Below, one piece after another: positions 7,689 to 16,007 of a stretch of DNA of 47,085 nt. The notes beneath the pieces were generated by a model. That model was not told the origin of the DNA, made no database searches, and worked only from the letters and a program-made list of their open reading frames with translations. The stretch comes from Bacteroidales bacterium (lineage in GTDB: Bacteria; Bacteroidota; Bacteroidia; Bacteroidales; UBA932): positions 1-47,085 of the forward strand of contig JAFZZW010000051.1 of the NCBI GenBank assembly GCA_017615615.1. Direction: 5' to 3'. The translations under genes and the position numbers were made by a program. Numbering within the stretch: the stretch's first letter is position 1; every line of letters begins with the position of its first letter.

Positions 7689-10600
7689 TACTCGGCTTTG
7701 AGCAGTTCGTTTGCCCACAAGTGATCCGGTTTCAGGGACTGGACCTTCCTCAATAGCTTGCGAGCCTTGAGCTTATGCCCGAGTCCCAGTTCGCCGAGTG
7801 CCTGGGTATAGTATGCCGCTGAGTTCTTTCCTTCCACAGTGGCCCCGGTCGTTCCCTCGGCCCCGTAGAAGTTGATGTACTCAGTAATGATGCGCGACTG
7901 TCCCTCCGAAACCATGTTGCGGAAGATTTCTTTAGCCTCTCCCTTACGCCCGAGTTTTAGAAGCGCAAGACCGGTCCAATAACGGAAATCCTTACTACCT
8001 TTCAGGTTGAAATCCTGATCTGCGGCCAGTTGGAAGTGCTCGCGGGCCTTGTCGGCATTGCCAAGTTTCTCATATGCAAGGCCAAGTTCATAGTTGATCT
8101 GGGCATCGTGGGTTGCACGCTCGTTAACGAGAAATACCTGATGATTCTCCGGGTATTCGAAGGCCTTGTTGTACAAAGCTATCGCTCCTTCATAATCCCT
8201 GGAGCGGAACTTCTTCTGGCCCGCCAGTATGCAAGCATCCACAAAGTTGTCGTGGAAATTGGCCACGCCCTCGCGAGTCGGGAAATAACAATTGTCAAGA
8301 AGGTCCAGCACATAGTCGTAATCTCCCTCGTACGTACCGAGTATCACTTCCTGGGCTAAAGGGTAATAACGCTTGACCCCGGTATCGTGATGCGACTTGA
8401 GCAACTCGTATCGTTCACTCACAGGAGCTTTCAAGGCCTCCATGGCCTGGTCGCACTCCTCCAGATAGAGAGGCGCCGGGTTCAACTCTATAGCTTTCCT
8501 ATAGCAACGGGAGGCCTCTGCATAATCCTTTGTATACAGCCAGTTGGCCCATCCCAGATTCCTCCATGCAAGATCATCCCGAGGATTCATCTCGACGCAC
8601 TTGCGCCATTCGGAAATAGCATTATCCGGCTGGATATTATACAGAAGATTACCCAGGTAATAATGAGGCCTTTCGCTGTCGGGGCAAACCTGAGACGCCT
8701 TCTGAAGGACTTCTATGGTCTCCAGACGGAACGGAGCACAGTAGCCGACGGGAAGTTCCAGGGCTTCACGATACAGGGAATCTTCCCCGGTAAGATATGC
8801 AAGATAAAGTTTTACGGTGGGATATGCTACACGCACATTGATATCATTCAGGAGTGTCAGCGCCCTGTCTTTGAATCCATTGTGCCAGTAGAGTATGGCA
8901 AGTTCCAGATAACTTTCAGGCTGCTCGCGCATGAACTTGTGGAAACCGGATATGGATGCAGTCTCACAAAGTGCCATGGCGTTGACAGGATCAGCCTCAA
9001 GGACGCTTTTGAAACACTCCTGGGCTTCTTTAGTCCTGCCAAGCTTATTGAGTACGAGTCCCATGAAATCAAGTGCCTGGAAATTACGGCCGTTATATGC
9101 AACCGCTTCCTGCAGACGGTCAAGCGCCATTTCCCAATCTCCCTTCTGGGCATACATTTGGGCCAACTGGGTATTTGCAGCTGAATTGAAGGTATAATTC
9201 CAGGTAGCACGATACAGTGTATCCATCGCAGCGTCGTACTTCCCCTGAGCCTTGAGTACCAGGCCAAGGTTGTACATAGCCTCGGCATCCACCGGACGTG
9301 TGTAGTCCTTCGTTTGGCGGCGTATTGCCGTTCTGAGGTAGCCGGCAGCCATGTCATACTCTCCCCTCTTGCGGTACCAAACACCCATCTGGGTATTGGC
9401 GCGGGTATCTCCAGGGTCACGACGGAGTACTTCAAGGAAGTAGTCGGCTGGATTTATGAAGGGGTTGTGGAATTGAAGGTTACGCAGGCCGACAAGATAA
9501 CACTCCTCGGTATTGGTGATGTCTGCGGGCTTCTTTGGACGCTCTACTATAGGAGGCAGAGGCGCGTTAGGATCCTTGACAACCGGATTGTAACTCAGCA
9601 TTTGATTTCCGTCGCGGTCTGAGAGAACCATGGTAAGTTCATGCTCTGTGACGGACGGATCGACTGATATGGTCTTCACGTATGGGTGTGCAGGATCAAT
9701 GGATGCGATAACATCTTCGAAGACAGGCTGTCCGGCCCGCATCAACGACACATGAAGCCCGCTCATCTTTTCAGTGGCGTTCACGCCAAGCAAGACTGAA
9801 CCGTTCTCCCTCAGATCCATATTTATGGCAGCGTGGCGATCCCCTGCTTTCACGCCCTCGATATCACGTATGCCATACCAATACTGGCTGAACTCCTTGG
9901 TTTCGTAAGGGAAGTTCCAGTTATAGTCCGGCTGATTGTCGGAATATGCACCCACCATCAGCTCTATATAATGGCCGCTGTTGTCTGTAAGGATCTTGGT
10001 ATCCCACTCGCTGTTAGGCCCCCAGAGCCAGAACTTGCCGCCCTTGATGATGTTGTGGTTGCCGGTGAGCATGGTTCCCGCATGGCGACCGTGGTCGTAA
10101 CCTCCTACAAAATCAGCCTTCTGGTCATACACGAACATCGAATTGCTCATGTAGTGGTTCTTCCACCAGCTGGCATCGACGCCGTCCTTGTAAAAATCCA
10201 TTCCGTTGAAAGTCTCGTGCGTCACAGGCCAGTGGGCAAACCAGTTCTTACAGTGGAAAGTAACGAATTCCGTACTCTGTGGCAGGCAGATTTCGTAGTT
10301 CTCATCCACCAGGGTTGATACGTTGGACCAATAGAGGATGGAATTGCTGTCCGGTGTTCCGTTCATCAAACGGCCGCTGATTTCCATGTAACTCTTACCG
10401 GGATGCAGGGTAACACCAATTGCCCATTGCATGCGGTGACGATATTCGGTTTCTCCAAGCCATATAGTTTTGGAGCCATCCTGGTTGGCAACTATCTGCC
10501 AGTCGCAAGGTATATGGCTGGTCTGGCGATGATGGTGGAACACGTTCCACTCCACGCCACCGCTTATCCAGGCTCCGGTCATGCCAACGTTTGCCGGCTT

Positions 10601-10957
10601 TACGACATGATTATGATAAAAGATGTCGTAGCCGTTCGTCTTGTCGATGGCATACATGAGACGCCCTCCGATTTCCGGAATGATACACAACTCGACGTAC
10701 TCGTTTTCCAAGTACAGACAGTCATAGGTAACATCCTGACGATTACGGGTCATGTTGTCGTTGAGCGGATACGGATATACGCTGCGCTTGGCCCGCTGGT
10801 AGCTCCAGTCGCGCTCGAAAATCGGAGCCTGTTCCGCCGGGTCCAACAGATATGTGGGAAGAGTTATCTTTCCCTCATACGCCTTCACTCCCTGGGCGCG
10901 GCCAGAGACCGGGCAAAGGGGAAGAAGCACCATGAGTATCAATAATATGCGCTTCAT
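7688..10957 (-). CDS. DUF5107 and tetratricopeptide-repeat secreted protein
   Basis: About 1089 residues from MKRILLILMVLLPL (signal peptide, ~22 residues, no lipobox). A further in-frame ATG at 10975 would lie inside the GLUG gene, so 10957 is preferred. Residues ~30-450 form a DUF5107 domain, a beta-sandwich related to galactose-mutarotase-like folds and rich in aromatic and His residues (GGRLMYAIDKTNGYDIFYHNH, GGVEWNVFHHHRQ). From about residue 490 onward come TPR-type helical repeats (AMYNLGLVLKAQGKYDAAM, NRNLGWANW-like, YELGLAYEKLGNADKAREH). The layout is typical of PULs and may bind or cleave glycan; catalysis is unproven from what I know. It is coupled by TAATG to small peptide 1. Confidence 0.82.
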   Translation of the reverse strand: MKRILLILMVLLPLCPVSGRAQGVKAYEGKITLPTYLLDPAEQAPIFERDWSYQRAKRSVYPYPLNDNMTRNRQDVTYDCLYLENEYVELCIIPEIGGRLMYAIDKTNGYDIFYHNHVVKPANVGMTGAWISGGVEWNVFHHHRQTSHIPCDWQIVANQDGSKTIWLGETEYRHRMQWAIGVTLHPGKSYMEISGRLMNGTPDSNSILYWSNVSTLVDENYEICLPQSTEFVTFHCKNWFAHWPVTHETFNGMDFYKDGVDASWWKNHYMSNSMFVYDQKADFVGGYDHGRHAGTMLTGNHNIIKGGKFWLWGPNSEWDTKILTDNSGHYIELMVGAYSDNQPDYNWNFPYETKEFSQYWYGIRDIEGVKAGDRHAAINMDLRENGSVLLGVNATEKMSGLHVSLMRAGQPVFEDVIASIDPAHPYVKTISVDPSVTEHELTMVLSDRDGNQMLSYNPVVKDPNAPLPPIVERPKKPADITNTEECYLVGLRNLQFHNPFINPADYFLEVLRRDPGDTRANTQMGVWYRKRGEYDMAAGYLRTAIRRQTKDYTRPVDAEAMYNLGLVLKAQGKYDAAMDTLYRATWNYTFNSAANTQLAQMYAQKGDWEMALDRLQEAVAYNGRNFQALDFMGLVLNKLGRTKEAQECFKSVLEADPVNAMALCETASISGFHKFMREQPESYLELAILYWHNGFKDRALTLLNDINVRVAYPTVKLYLAYLTGEDSLYREALELPVGYCAPFRLETIEVLQKASQVCPDSERPHYYLGNLLYNIQPDNAISEWRKCVEMNPRDDLAWRNLGWANWLYTKDYAEASRCYRKAIELNPAPLYLEECDQAMEALKAPVSERYELLKSHHDTGVKRYYPLAQEVILGTYEGDYDYVLDLLDNCYFPTREGVANFHDNFVDACILAGQKKFRSRDYEGAIALYNKAFEYPENHQVFLVNERATHDAQINYELGLAYEKLGNADKAREHFQLAADQDFNLKGSKDFRYWTGLALLKLGRKGEAKEIFRNMVSEGQSRIITEYINFYGAEGTTGATVEGKNSAAYYTQALGELGLGHKLKARKLLRKVQSLKPDHLWANELLKAE

Positions 10958-10965
10958 AATACGGT

Positions 10966-13242
10966 CTAAAACCAAGTTACGCTCGTTGCATCAGGTGAAG
11001 TCTTGGACGAAGTAGGATATGATGAAACGACAAAGGACTTGTAATTGGAAGAATTGACACCAAGTGATGAATTATCAACCGAAATACTGCCTCCCACCTT
11101 GCAATTCGAGAAGCTTGCGGAAGTAACCACGTTGCCTATTGCCAGGCCGGGCATACAGTGCCTCTTGGTCGCGTCTTTATACCCTTGTTTTACATCAATG
11201 GTGCTCTTTGCGTTGCAACCGCTGAGGGAGACATCAGCCAGGGCAAAAGCCACGATTCCTCCGGCAGCACCAATCGCATAGCTGCCAGTGGAAGAAAGGT
11301 TACATTCGGAAGTACAGGATGTGAATGTCGTCGCGTTGGCAAGACCGGCGATACCGCCGAGGCAAGTGGAATTGACATCCATTGCAGTCCATCCTCCCTC
11401 TATAGAGCCTGTGTTGGTACAACCGGAAACGGAAGACACATTTGCGCCCTTTCCGATAATAGCACCGACAATACCGGCTGCAAAATCTCCTCGGGCACCG
11501 GAACCATTGTTGGTAACGCCACCGCTATGACGACAGAACACCTTTATGGCTCCGCTGTTGGAACAATTGATGATCTGTGTATTGAAGCCGTTTACACCTC
11601 CGTTGTCCAGGGCTCCGCTGTCGCCGGGACTTACCGTATACCATGCACAGCTTCGCCCGAGAATACCGCCTATGGTAGCAGCCTTGTTGGATGAGCCTTC
11701 ACCGTTGGAAATACGGGATATCGAACCTGTATTCTTGCATCCGTTGAAGATGACTCCATTCATATAAACCAGACCGCATATGCCTCCGACGGCATTTCTG
11801 ATGGTAAAACTGGAGCCCTTACCCTCCACATAGATATTGCCATGATTCTCGCAGTTGGTAAAGGTCCCGGGTGTACATTCTTCATCAACGTCAAGAGTGG
11901 TTGCAGTAGCTCCACCTTTGATAATATGGCCAACCGCAGCAATCCCACCGCCGTATAGTCCAACAGTCGTGGCGGGAGTGTGGTGTATGGTTATGTCGCC
12001 ATAGTTTTTGCAGCCCTTGACCTCACCGCCATTCTGGGCGCAGATAGTGCCGAAGACAAGACCGCCGCCAATCTCAAGTTCGGTTGTTGAATAGTTGACA
12101 CAGTCCTTTATGAGACCATAATTGAGTTTGGCAATAGTTGCATTGCCCGCGATAGGTTGATTGGCGGGATTTCCGAAAGCTCCGTAGAATGTAACATCCT
12201 TGACTGTTCCGTCGATGCCGATCTCAGCGAACAAAGGCCAAATATTGGCATTTGCCGTAAGCTTGTGACCATTTCCGTCAAAAGTGCCGTTGAACCTACC
12301 GTTGGCATACGGGAAGTATGTAGCGACCTCCAGGTCATTCATCAGTTTAATGGTTTTGCCATAAAAGTCATCCCCATTAGTAATTGCCTGCGCAACGGCC
12401 GCCCAGTCAGAAACAGTATAGATCCCGCCGTCGATCAATGTGCCGGTTGGAGCAAAAGTGATGTCGGATGGATAAATCTTCCCGGCTTCAGCAGTAAACA
12501 CATTAGTACTCTTCAGTATCTGATAATGGTTGCTGACATCTTTGATGCGGATACTCAAACCTTCGCTGTAAACCTTTGCGGGGATGGCGATAACAATCGG
12601 CTGACCCTGAGGCGCACCAGCGCCACATTCGACGGTTACAGCATTCCCGTTATAGCGATCCTCGCTGATACGAAGGCCTTCAGGGTCAAAGGTGAACGTG
12701 CCGCTGAGATTCTCGCTTGCGTTTGCCCAAACCTGCACCTGTGCGATTGCCTCAGAGTCACTTCCGGAAATGACGAGCTTCAGATAAGCCATTGCATGAT
12801 TGAAAGCGATTCCTTTTCCTTCTTCCTGCTGGACACCAACCATGATAGCTGCCTCAGGATCGAAAGATCCGGCTACGTAGTTCTGCAAAGATGGAACCAC
12901 TACGCTGCCATACTTGTCATTATCGGGATCAAATGAGCTTGCAACATATGCAGAAGCAGGATAAATGCCATAATATGGCGCATCGATTATAGGGAACGTG
13001 AATCGTGCAGCCTTGCCACCATCCAGGACCTCAACGCCTGTAGAGGTTTCTCCGTTGACCACAACGACATCGCCGTCTGTCCATGTACAACTCAAGCCGT
13101 CGAGAGCTGTCTTGGTATCCGCGGCAAAGAAAGCATCAAGTGTGATAGTATCGGCAGATACGGTTGTCTGCTCCATCTGTTTCTCACAAGCTGAGAGAAC
13201 GATTGCCAGGACTGCGCCTGAGATGAATAATACTCTTTTCAT
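10966..13242 (-). CDS. GLUG-repeat surface lipoprotein with fimbrillin-like N-terminus (copy 2)
   Basis: A 758-residue lipoprotein (MKRVLFISGAVLAIVLSAC; lipobox LSAC, Cys19). Residues ~25-270 resemble the Mfa-like/fimbrillin fold seen on many Bacteroidales lipoproteins (DTKTALDGLSCTWTDGD, FNHAMAYLKLVIS, EAGKIYPSDITF). From about residue 285 a beta-helical repeat region starts with FNGTFDGNGHKLTANANIWPLFAEIG and continues with GLUG-type units (GLYGGGIAAVG, AVGGICGLVYMNG, TIGGILGRSC, CLGGIAGLANA) separated by C-x-N-x-G segments. It is paralogous over its full length to the protein at 24533-26857. It probably sits on the cell surface and binds glycan or host/plant material. It starts 12 bases after small peptide 2. 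Confidence 0.83.
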   Translation of the reverse strand: MKRVLFISGAVLAIVLSACEKQMEQTTVSADTITLDAFFAADTKTALDGLSCTWTDGDVVVVNGETSTGVEVLDGGKAARFTFPIIDAPYYGIYPASAYVASSFDPDNDKYGSVVVPSLQNYVAGSFDPEAAIMVGVQQEEGKGIAFNHAMAYLKLVISGSDSEAIAQVQVWANASENLSGTFTFDPEGLRISEDRYNGNAVTVECGAGAPQGQPIVIAIPAKVYSEGLSIRIKDVSNHYQILKSTNVFTAEAGKIYPSDITFAPTGTLIDGGIYTVSDWAAVAQAITNGDDFYGKTIKLMNDLEVATYFPYANGRFNGTFDGNGHKLTANANIWPLFAEIGIDGTVKDVTFYGAFGNPANQPIAGNATIAKLNYGLIKDCVNYSTTELEIGGGLVFGTICAQNGGEVKGCKNYGDITIHHTPATTVGLYGGGIAAVGHIIKGGATATTLDVDEECTPGTFTNCENHGNIYVEGKGSSFTIRNAVGGICGLVYMNGVIFNGCKNTGSISRISNGEGSSNKAATIGGILGRSCAWYTVSPGDSGALDNGGVNGFNTQIINCSNSGAIKVFCRHSGGVTNNGSGARGDFAAGIVGAIIGKGANVSSVSGCTNTGSIEGGWTAMDVNSTCLGGIAGLANATTFTSCTSECNLSSTGSYAIGAAGGIVAFALADVSLSGCNAKSTIDVKQGYKDATKRHCMPGLAIGNVVTSASFSNCKVGGSISVDNSSLGVNSSNYKSFVVSSYPTSSKTSPDATSVTWF

Positions 13243-13254
13243 AATCAGGAAGCT

Positions 13255-13386
13255 TTAAACCCAAGTGAAATCAGACTCTCCCTCCGTTAGGTCGGGAATG
13301 GTTGAAGACTGGCAGAGGATGTTCTCTTCCTCCGCGGTTGACCAGAACGTATCCGGTGACTTGTAGTTGAAGTTTTGTTTACTCAT
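13255..13386 (-). CDS. Small peptide 2, 43 aa, unknown function
   Basis: A 44-codon frame starting 2 bases after the stop of the upstream BNR gene and ending 12 bases before the GLUG lipoprotein start. It begins MSKQNFNYKSPDT, has EENILCQSS in the middle and ends GESDFTWV. It has no signal peptide or membrane segment and is acidic overall. It shares the PDT and (I/L)LC positions with small peptide 1, and the D-F-x-W end with small peptide 3 (26857-27018, ending NDFEWIQ). As with peptide 3, the next gene is a GLUG lipoprotein, so peptide plus GLUG looks like a repeated cassette. Confidence 0.7.
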   Translation of the reverse strand: MSKQNFNYKSPDTFWSTAEEENILCQSSTIPDLTEGESDFTWV

Positions 13387-13388
13387 GA

Positions 13389-16007
13389 TTATAAGGTTTT
13401 GATTTTAATCCATTTTGAAGGGCTGGCATCACGCATGGCGTCACTGACGGATACCGAGCTTTCATAAAGGGTCAGATTGACTGTTATCTCGCCGCCTGTA
13501 ACGTTCAAGGCGGTACGTGGTACGCATACTTCGGCAAGCCATCCCTGGCCATCGGCCACAGCACTTGAAGCGGTTATTCCAAGACCGGAATCAGTCACCC
13601 AGGATGATCCGCTGTATCTGCTTGAAGATACGAGACCATCTTTATTAAGTTTTATCCTTCTTGCACTGCTGCCCAATGATGATGCCGGAGCGGAAAGGTC
13701 TAGATATACATAATCGGACGGGCTGAGTGATTGATCAAAGACCTCGACGAGGAAAAAAAGGTTATCTGAATCCGAAGAGCAACGTAATGTCGCCTGTGCC
13801 TGGGATTTGGAGCCGACGAACAGAGCCTCGTCGGTTGATGCCCATTCCGTGTTGACTCCGTCGGCTTTCACAGTCCTTCCGGTTGCAGTGATGCTGTGGT
13901 TGAGAGCATAACGCACAAGCCCGATTACGGGGGGATTGGAAGTGTTGTCATCCCCTCCGCGTCCCAAGCGTACAGCTGCCATCATTTCATGACTGCCACA
14001 GACATCCAAACCGCCCCAAGAGCATCCGCCTTCGTCGAAAAGTCTAAATGCAGCCGAATAGTTCCTTGCCGTTTCATCGCCCATCATCGCATACTGCCTC
14101 CCATTGGAATAAGAAACGACTGTTTCTCCCGAAGGAAATTGTATGATGTAAGGAGCCGTTCCGGAAGATGCTATCGAAGGATTGTAGTAATTTGGATCGA
14201 TGGTATATACCTCTCCTCCGGTACCTCTCCATCCGTCTGGGCCGTCTGAGAGGTCCGGCCAGTTGCCGTCCATCGGAGACCATGACTGGGAAATATTGAA
14301 CGATACTCTGTTTGTGGATGAATCGTAACTCTTGACTGTCTCAAACACACCTGTAAGCTGGTCGGAGCCGTTCAATTGTATAAGGACAGGCATCTGGTCG
14401 GTATAACGCTCGGGATAAGCCGAATCTGCCGGCCAGTTATGCCTAATCGCATGCACCGGGGAATACGAGCTCCAGGGACTGGACCCGAGTGACGGATACC
14501 AGGTGGAACCGTTGTTGTCCGAATAGACCATCGCTGTACCCGAATTGCTGCTGCTTATAAGCGGATGGCTCTCGGAGAAATAGCATTCGAGCCTTCCGTT
14601 CCTCTTCTGAATCAGATGGGCCTCCCAATTAGGACCGCGATGGATAACTTTTGCTGTCGTTGTCCAGGTGTTTCCATTATCTGCACTGCGCTTGAGTTCG
14701 ATTCCATTATAAAGCTGACTCTCCGGTTTGCCATAATAAGAGAACGCCCTGAACGACGCGACGGCACATACATATCCATTTGCCAGCACTACGGAGTTGC
14801 CGTTGGAATACACTTTGGTGTTGCTTCCGTTAGGTGTTGAGTAACCGCGTACCCGCTGGAACAGCATCCCTTTGTTCTCCCATGCGATTCCGTCGGGACT
14901 CAGGGCGTAATAAACGTCCATTCCGTTAGCATCACCGTCCGTGTCACTCTGCTGCCACGTGAGCAGAAAAGAACCATCGGGCATACTGCGGACCCTTGGA
15001 TAATTGGGGGCATCAAGCCCAAAGGAAGGTCCAAGTTCCACATAACTCCGCATATTCTTCATCAGGGATGACTCGCCACACTCTCCGGCGTGGGAGTTGA
15101 TGGTCTGCTCTCCGGCGTTAAGTTCGGCGAACGGAGTAAGGGTAACCGAGCCCTTGTACGTCAACGATCCCGCATTTGAGAGGTCGACAAGGAACTGCTT
15201 GAGCATCGCCCTGTCACATGAAAAAGTGCGATCCGGGAAAGAAAAATCGTAATTAGTAGTGCTTACGACAAGTGTGCCCGTATATGTCCCTGGAAGTACT
15301 GTCAGGTAGACGGGCCCCGTTCCGAATGGTGCAGGTGCGTCCAAAATAACCGAAACACTGTTTCCGCTTGAGGTCATCGAGAATGCATCGGAAGAGAAAT
15401 TCTCCGAGTCGGCTATAAACGAACCGGACAAGGTGCCTTTTGACGCGACAAAACTAATTCCGACAATATCTTCTGAATCATATGCTCCGGAGGAATCTGA
15501 CACATCGAAAGAAAGAATACCCCCACAATGCCTGAACCTGAGCCGGAGAGCATCAGACGAATGGTCTTCGCCAAATATGTATGGTTCAGCCACCATCGGA
15601 TTGCAGGAGCCATTATAATGACCTGCCGCATTCTGTTTCTGTTCCGCCGGAATGTTCAAGGTAAAACGGGAAGTTGTCCCCTTCACTGATGCCGAATAAG
15701 GATAGTAGGCATATAGCTTATTCCCTGTGCGCGGCTCCGGCACTGATGCGCGGAACATCATCACCCCGCCGTCGCGATAAGATTCAGCCAGGACGTTTCC
15801 GCTGGATCGGGAAGGAATGCAAACACCTATCTGATCAGTTGCGTCTTCCCAGACCATAGCATTATCTTGAGTAAGGGTTGTGCGTGTAGCTTCCGACAAA
15901 GGAAGGATATGAAGCACATAGTCCCCTTCCAGACTACCTTCGGGATTCTCTACGGAGCATGCAGCCAAAAACAGCGGCAACGTCAACAGACACAGGTGTT
16001 TTTTCAT
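13389..16007 (-). CDS. BNR beta-propeller lipoprotein with fimbrillin-like N-terminus and CBM9-like C-terminus
   Basis: The frame is open further upstream, but the start at 16007 is chosen because its ATG overlaps the previous stop (TAATG) and gives a lipoprotein signal, MKKHLCLLTLPLFLAAC. The 872-residue product has three parts: a fimbrillin-like domain (~20-280; DATDQIGVCIPS, LNIPAEQKQNA), a six-bladed propeller of the sialidase/GH93 type (~320-670) with Asp boxes SADNGNTW and SDNNGSTW, and a CBM9-like domain (~690-872; VKADGVNTEW). Sialidase FRIP and Arg-triad motifs were not seen, while WEAHLIQ and SWGGLDVCGSHE are shared with the two other propeller proteins here. An exo-arabinanase-like (GH93-type) role is possible; activity is inferred. 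It is paralogous to the gene just upstream. Confidence 0.8.
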   Translation of the reverse strand: MKKHLCLLTLPLFLAACSVENPEGSLEGDYVLHILPLSEATRTTLTQDNAMVWEDATDQIGVCIPSRSSGNVLAESYRDGGVMMFRASVPEPRTGNKLYAYYPYSASVKGTTSRFTLNIPAEQKQNAAGHYNGSCNPMVAEPYIFGEDHSSDALRLRFRHCGGILSFDVSDSSGAYDSEDIVGISFVASKGTLSGSFIADSENFSSDAFSMTSSGNSVSVILDAPAPFGTGPVYLTVLPGTYTGTLVVSTTNYDFSFPDRTFSCDRAMLKQFLVDLSNAGSLTYKGSVTLTPFAELNAGEQTINSHAGECGESSLMKNMRSYVELGPSFGLDAPNYPRVRSMPDGSFLLTWQQSDTDGDANGMDVYYALSPDGIAWENKGMLFQRVRGYSTPNGSNTKVYSNGNSVVLANGYVCAVASFRAFSYYGKPESQLYNGIELKRSADNGNTWTTTAKVIHRGPNWEAHLIQKRNGRLECYFSESHPLISSSNSGTAMVYSDNNGSTWYPSLGSSPWSSYSPVHAIRHNWPADSAYPERYTDQMPVLIQLNGSDQLTGVFETVKSYDSSTNRVSFNISQSWSPMDGNWPDLSDGPDGWRGTGGEVYTIDPNYYNPSIASSGTAPYIIQFPSGETVVSYSNGRQYAMMGDETARNYSAAFRLFDEGGCSWGGLDVCGSHEMMAAVRLGRGGDDNTSNPPVIGLVRYALNHSITATGRTVKADGVNTEWASTDEALFVGSKSQAQATLRCSSDSDNLFFLVEVFDQSLSPSDYVYLDLSAPASSLGSSARRIKLNKDGLVSSSRYSGSSWVTDSGLGITASSAVADGQGWLAEVCVPRTALNVTGGEITVNLTLYESSVSVSDAMRDASPSKWIKIKTL

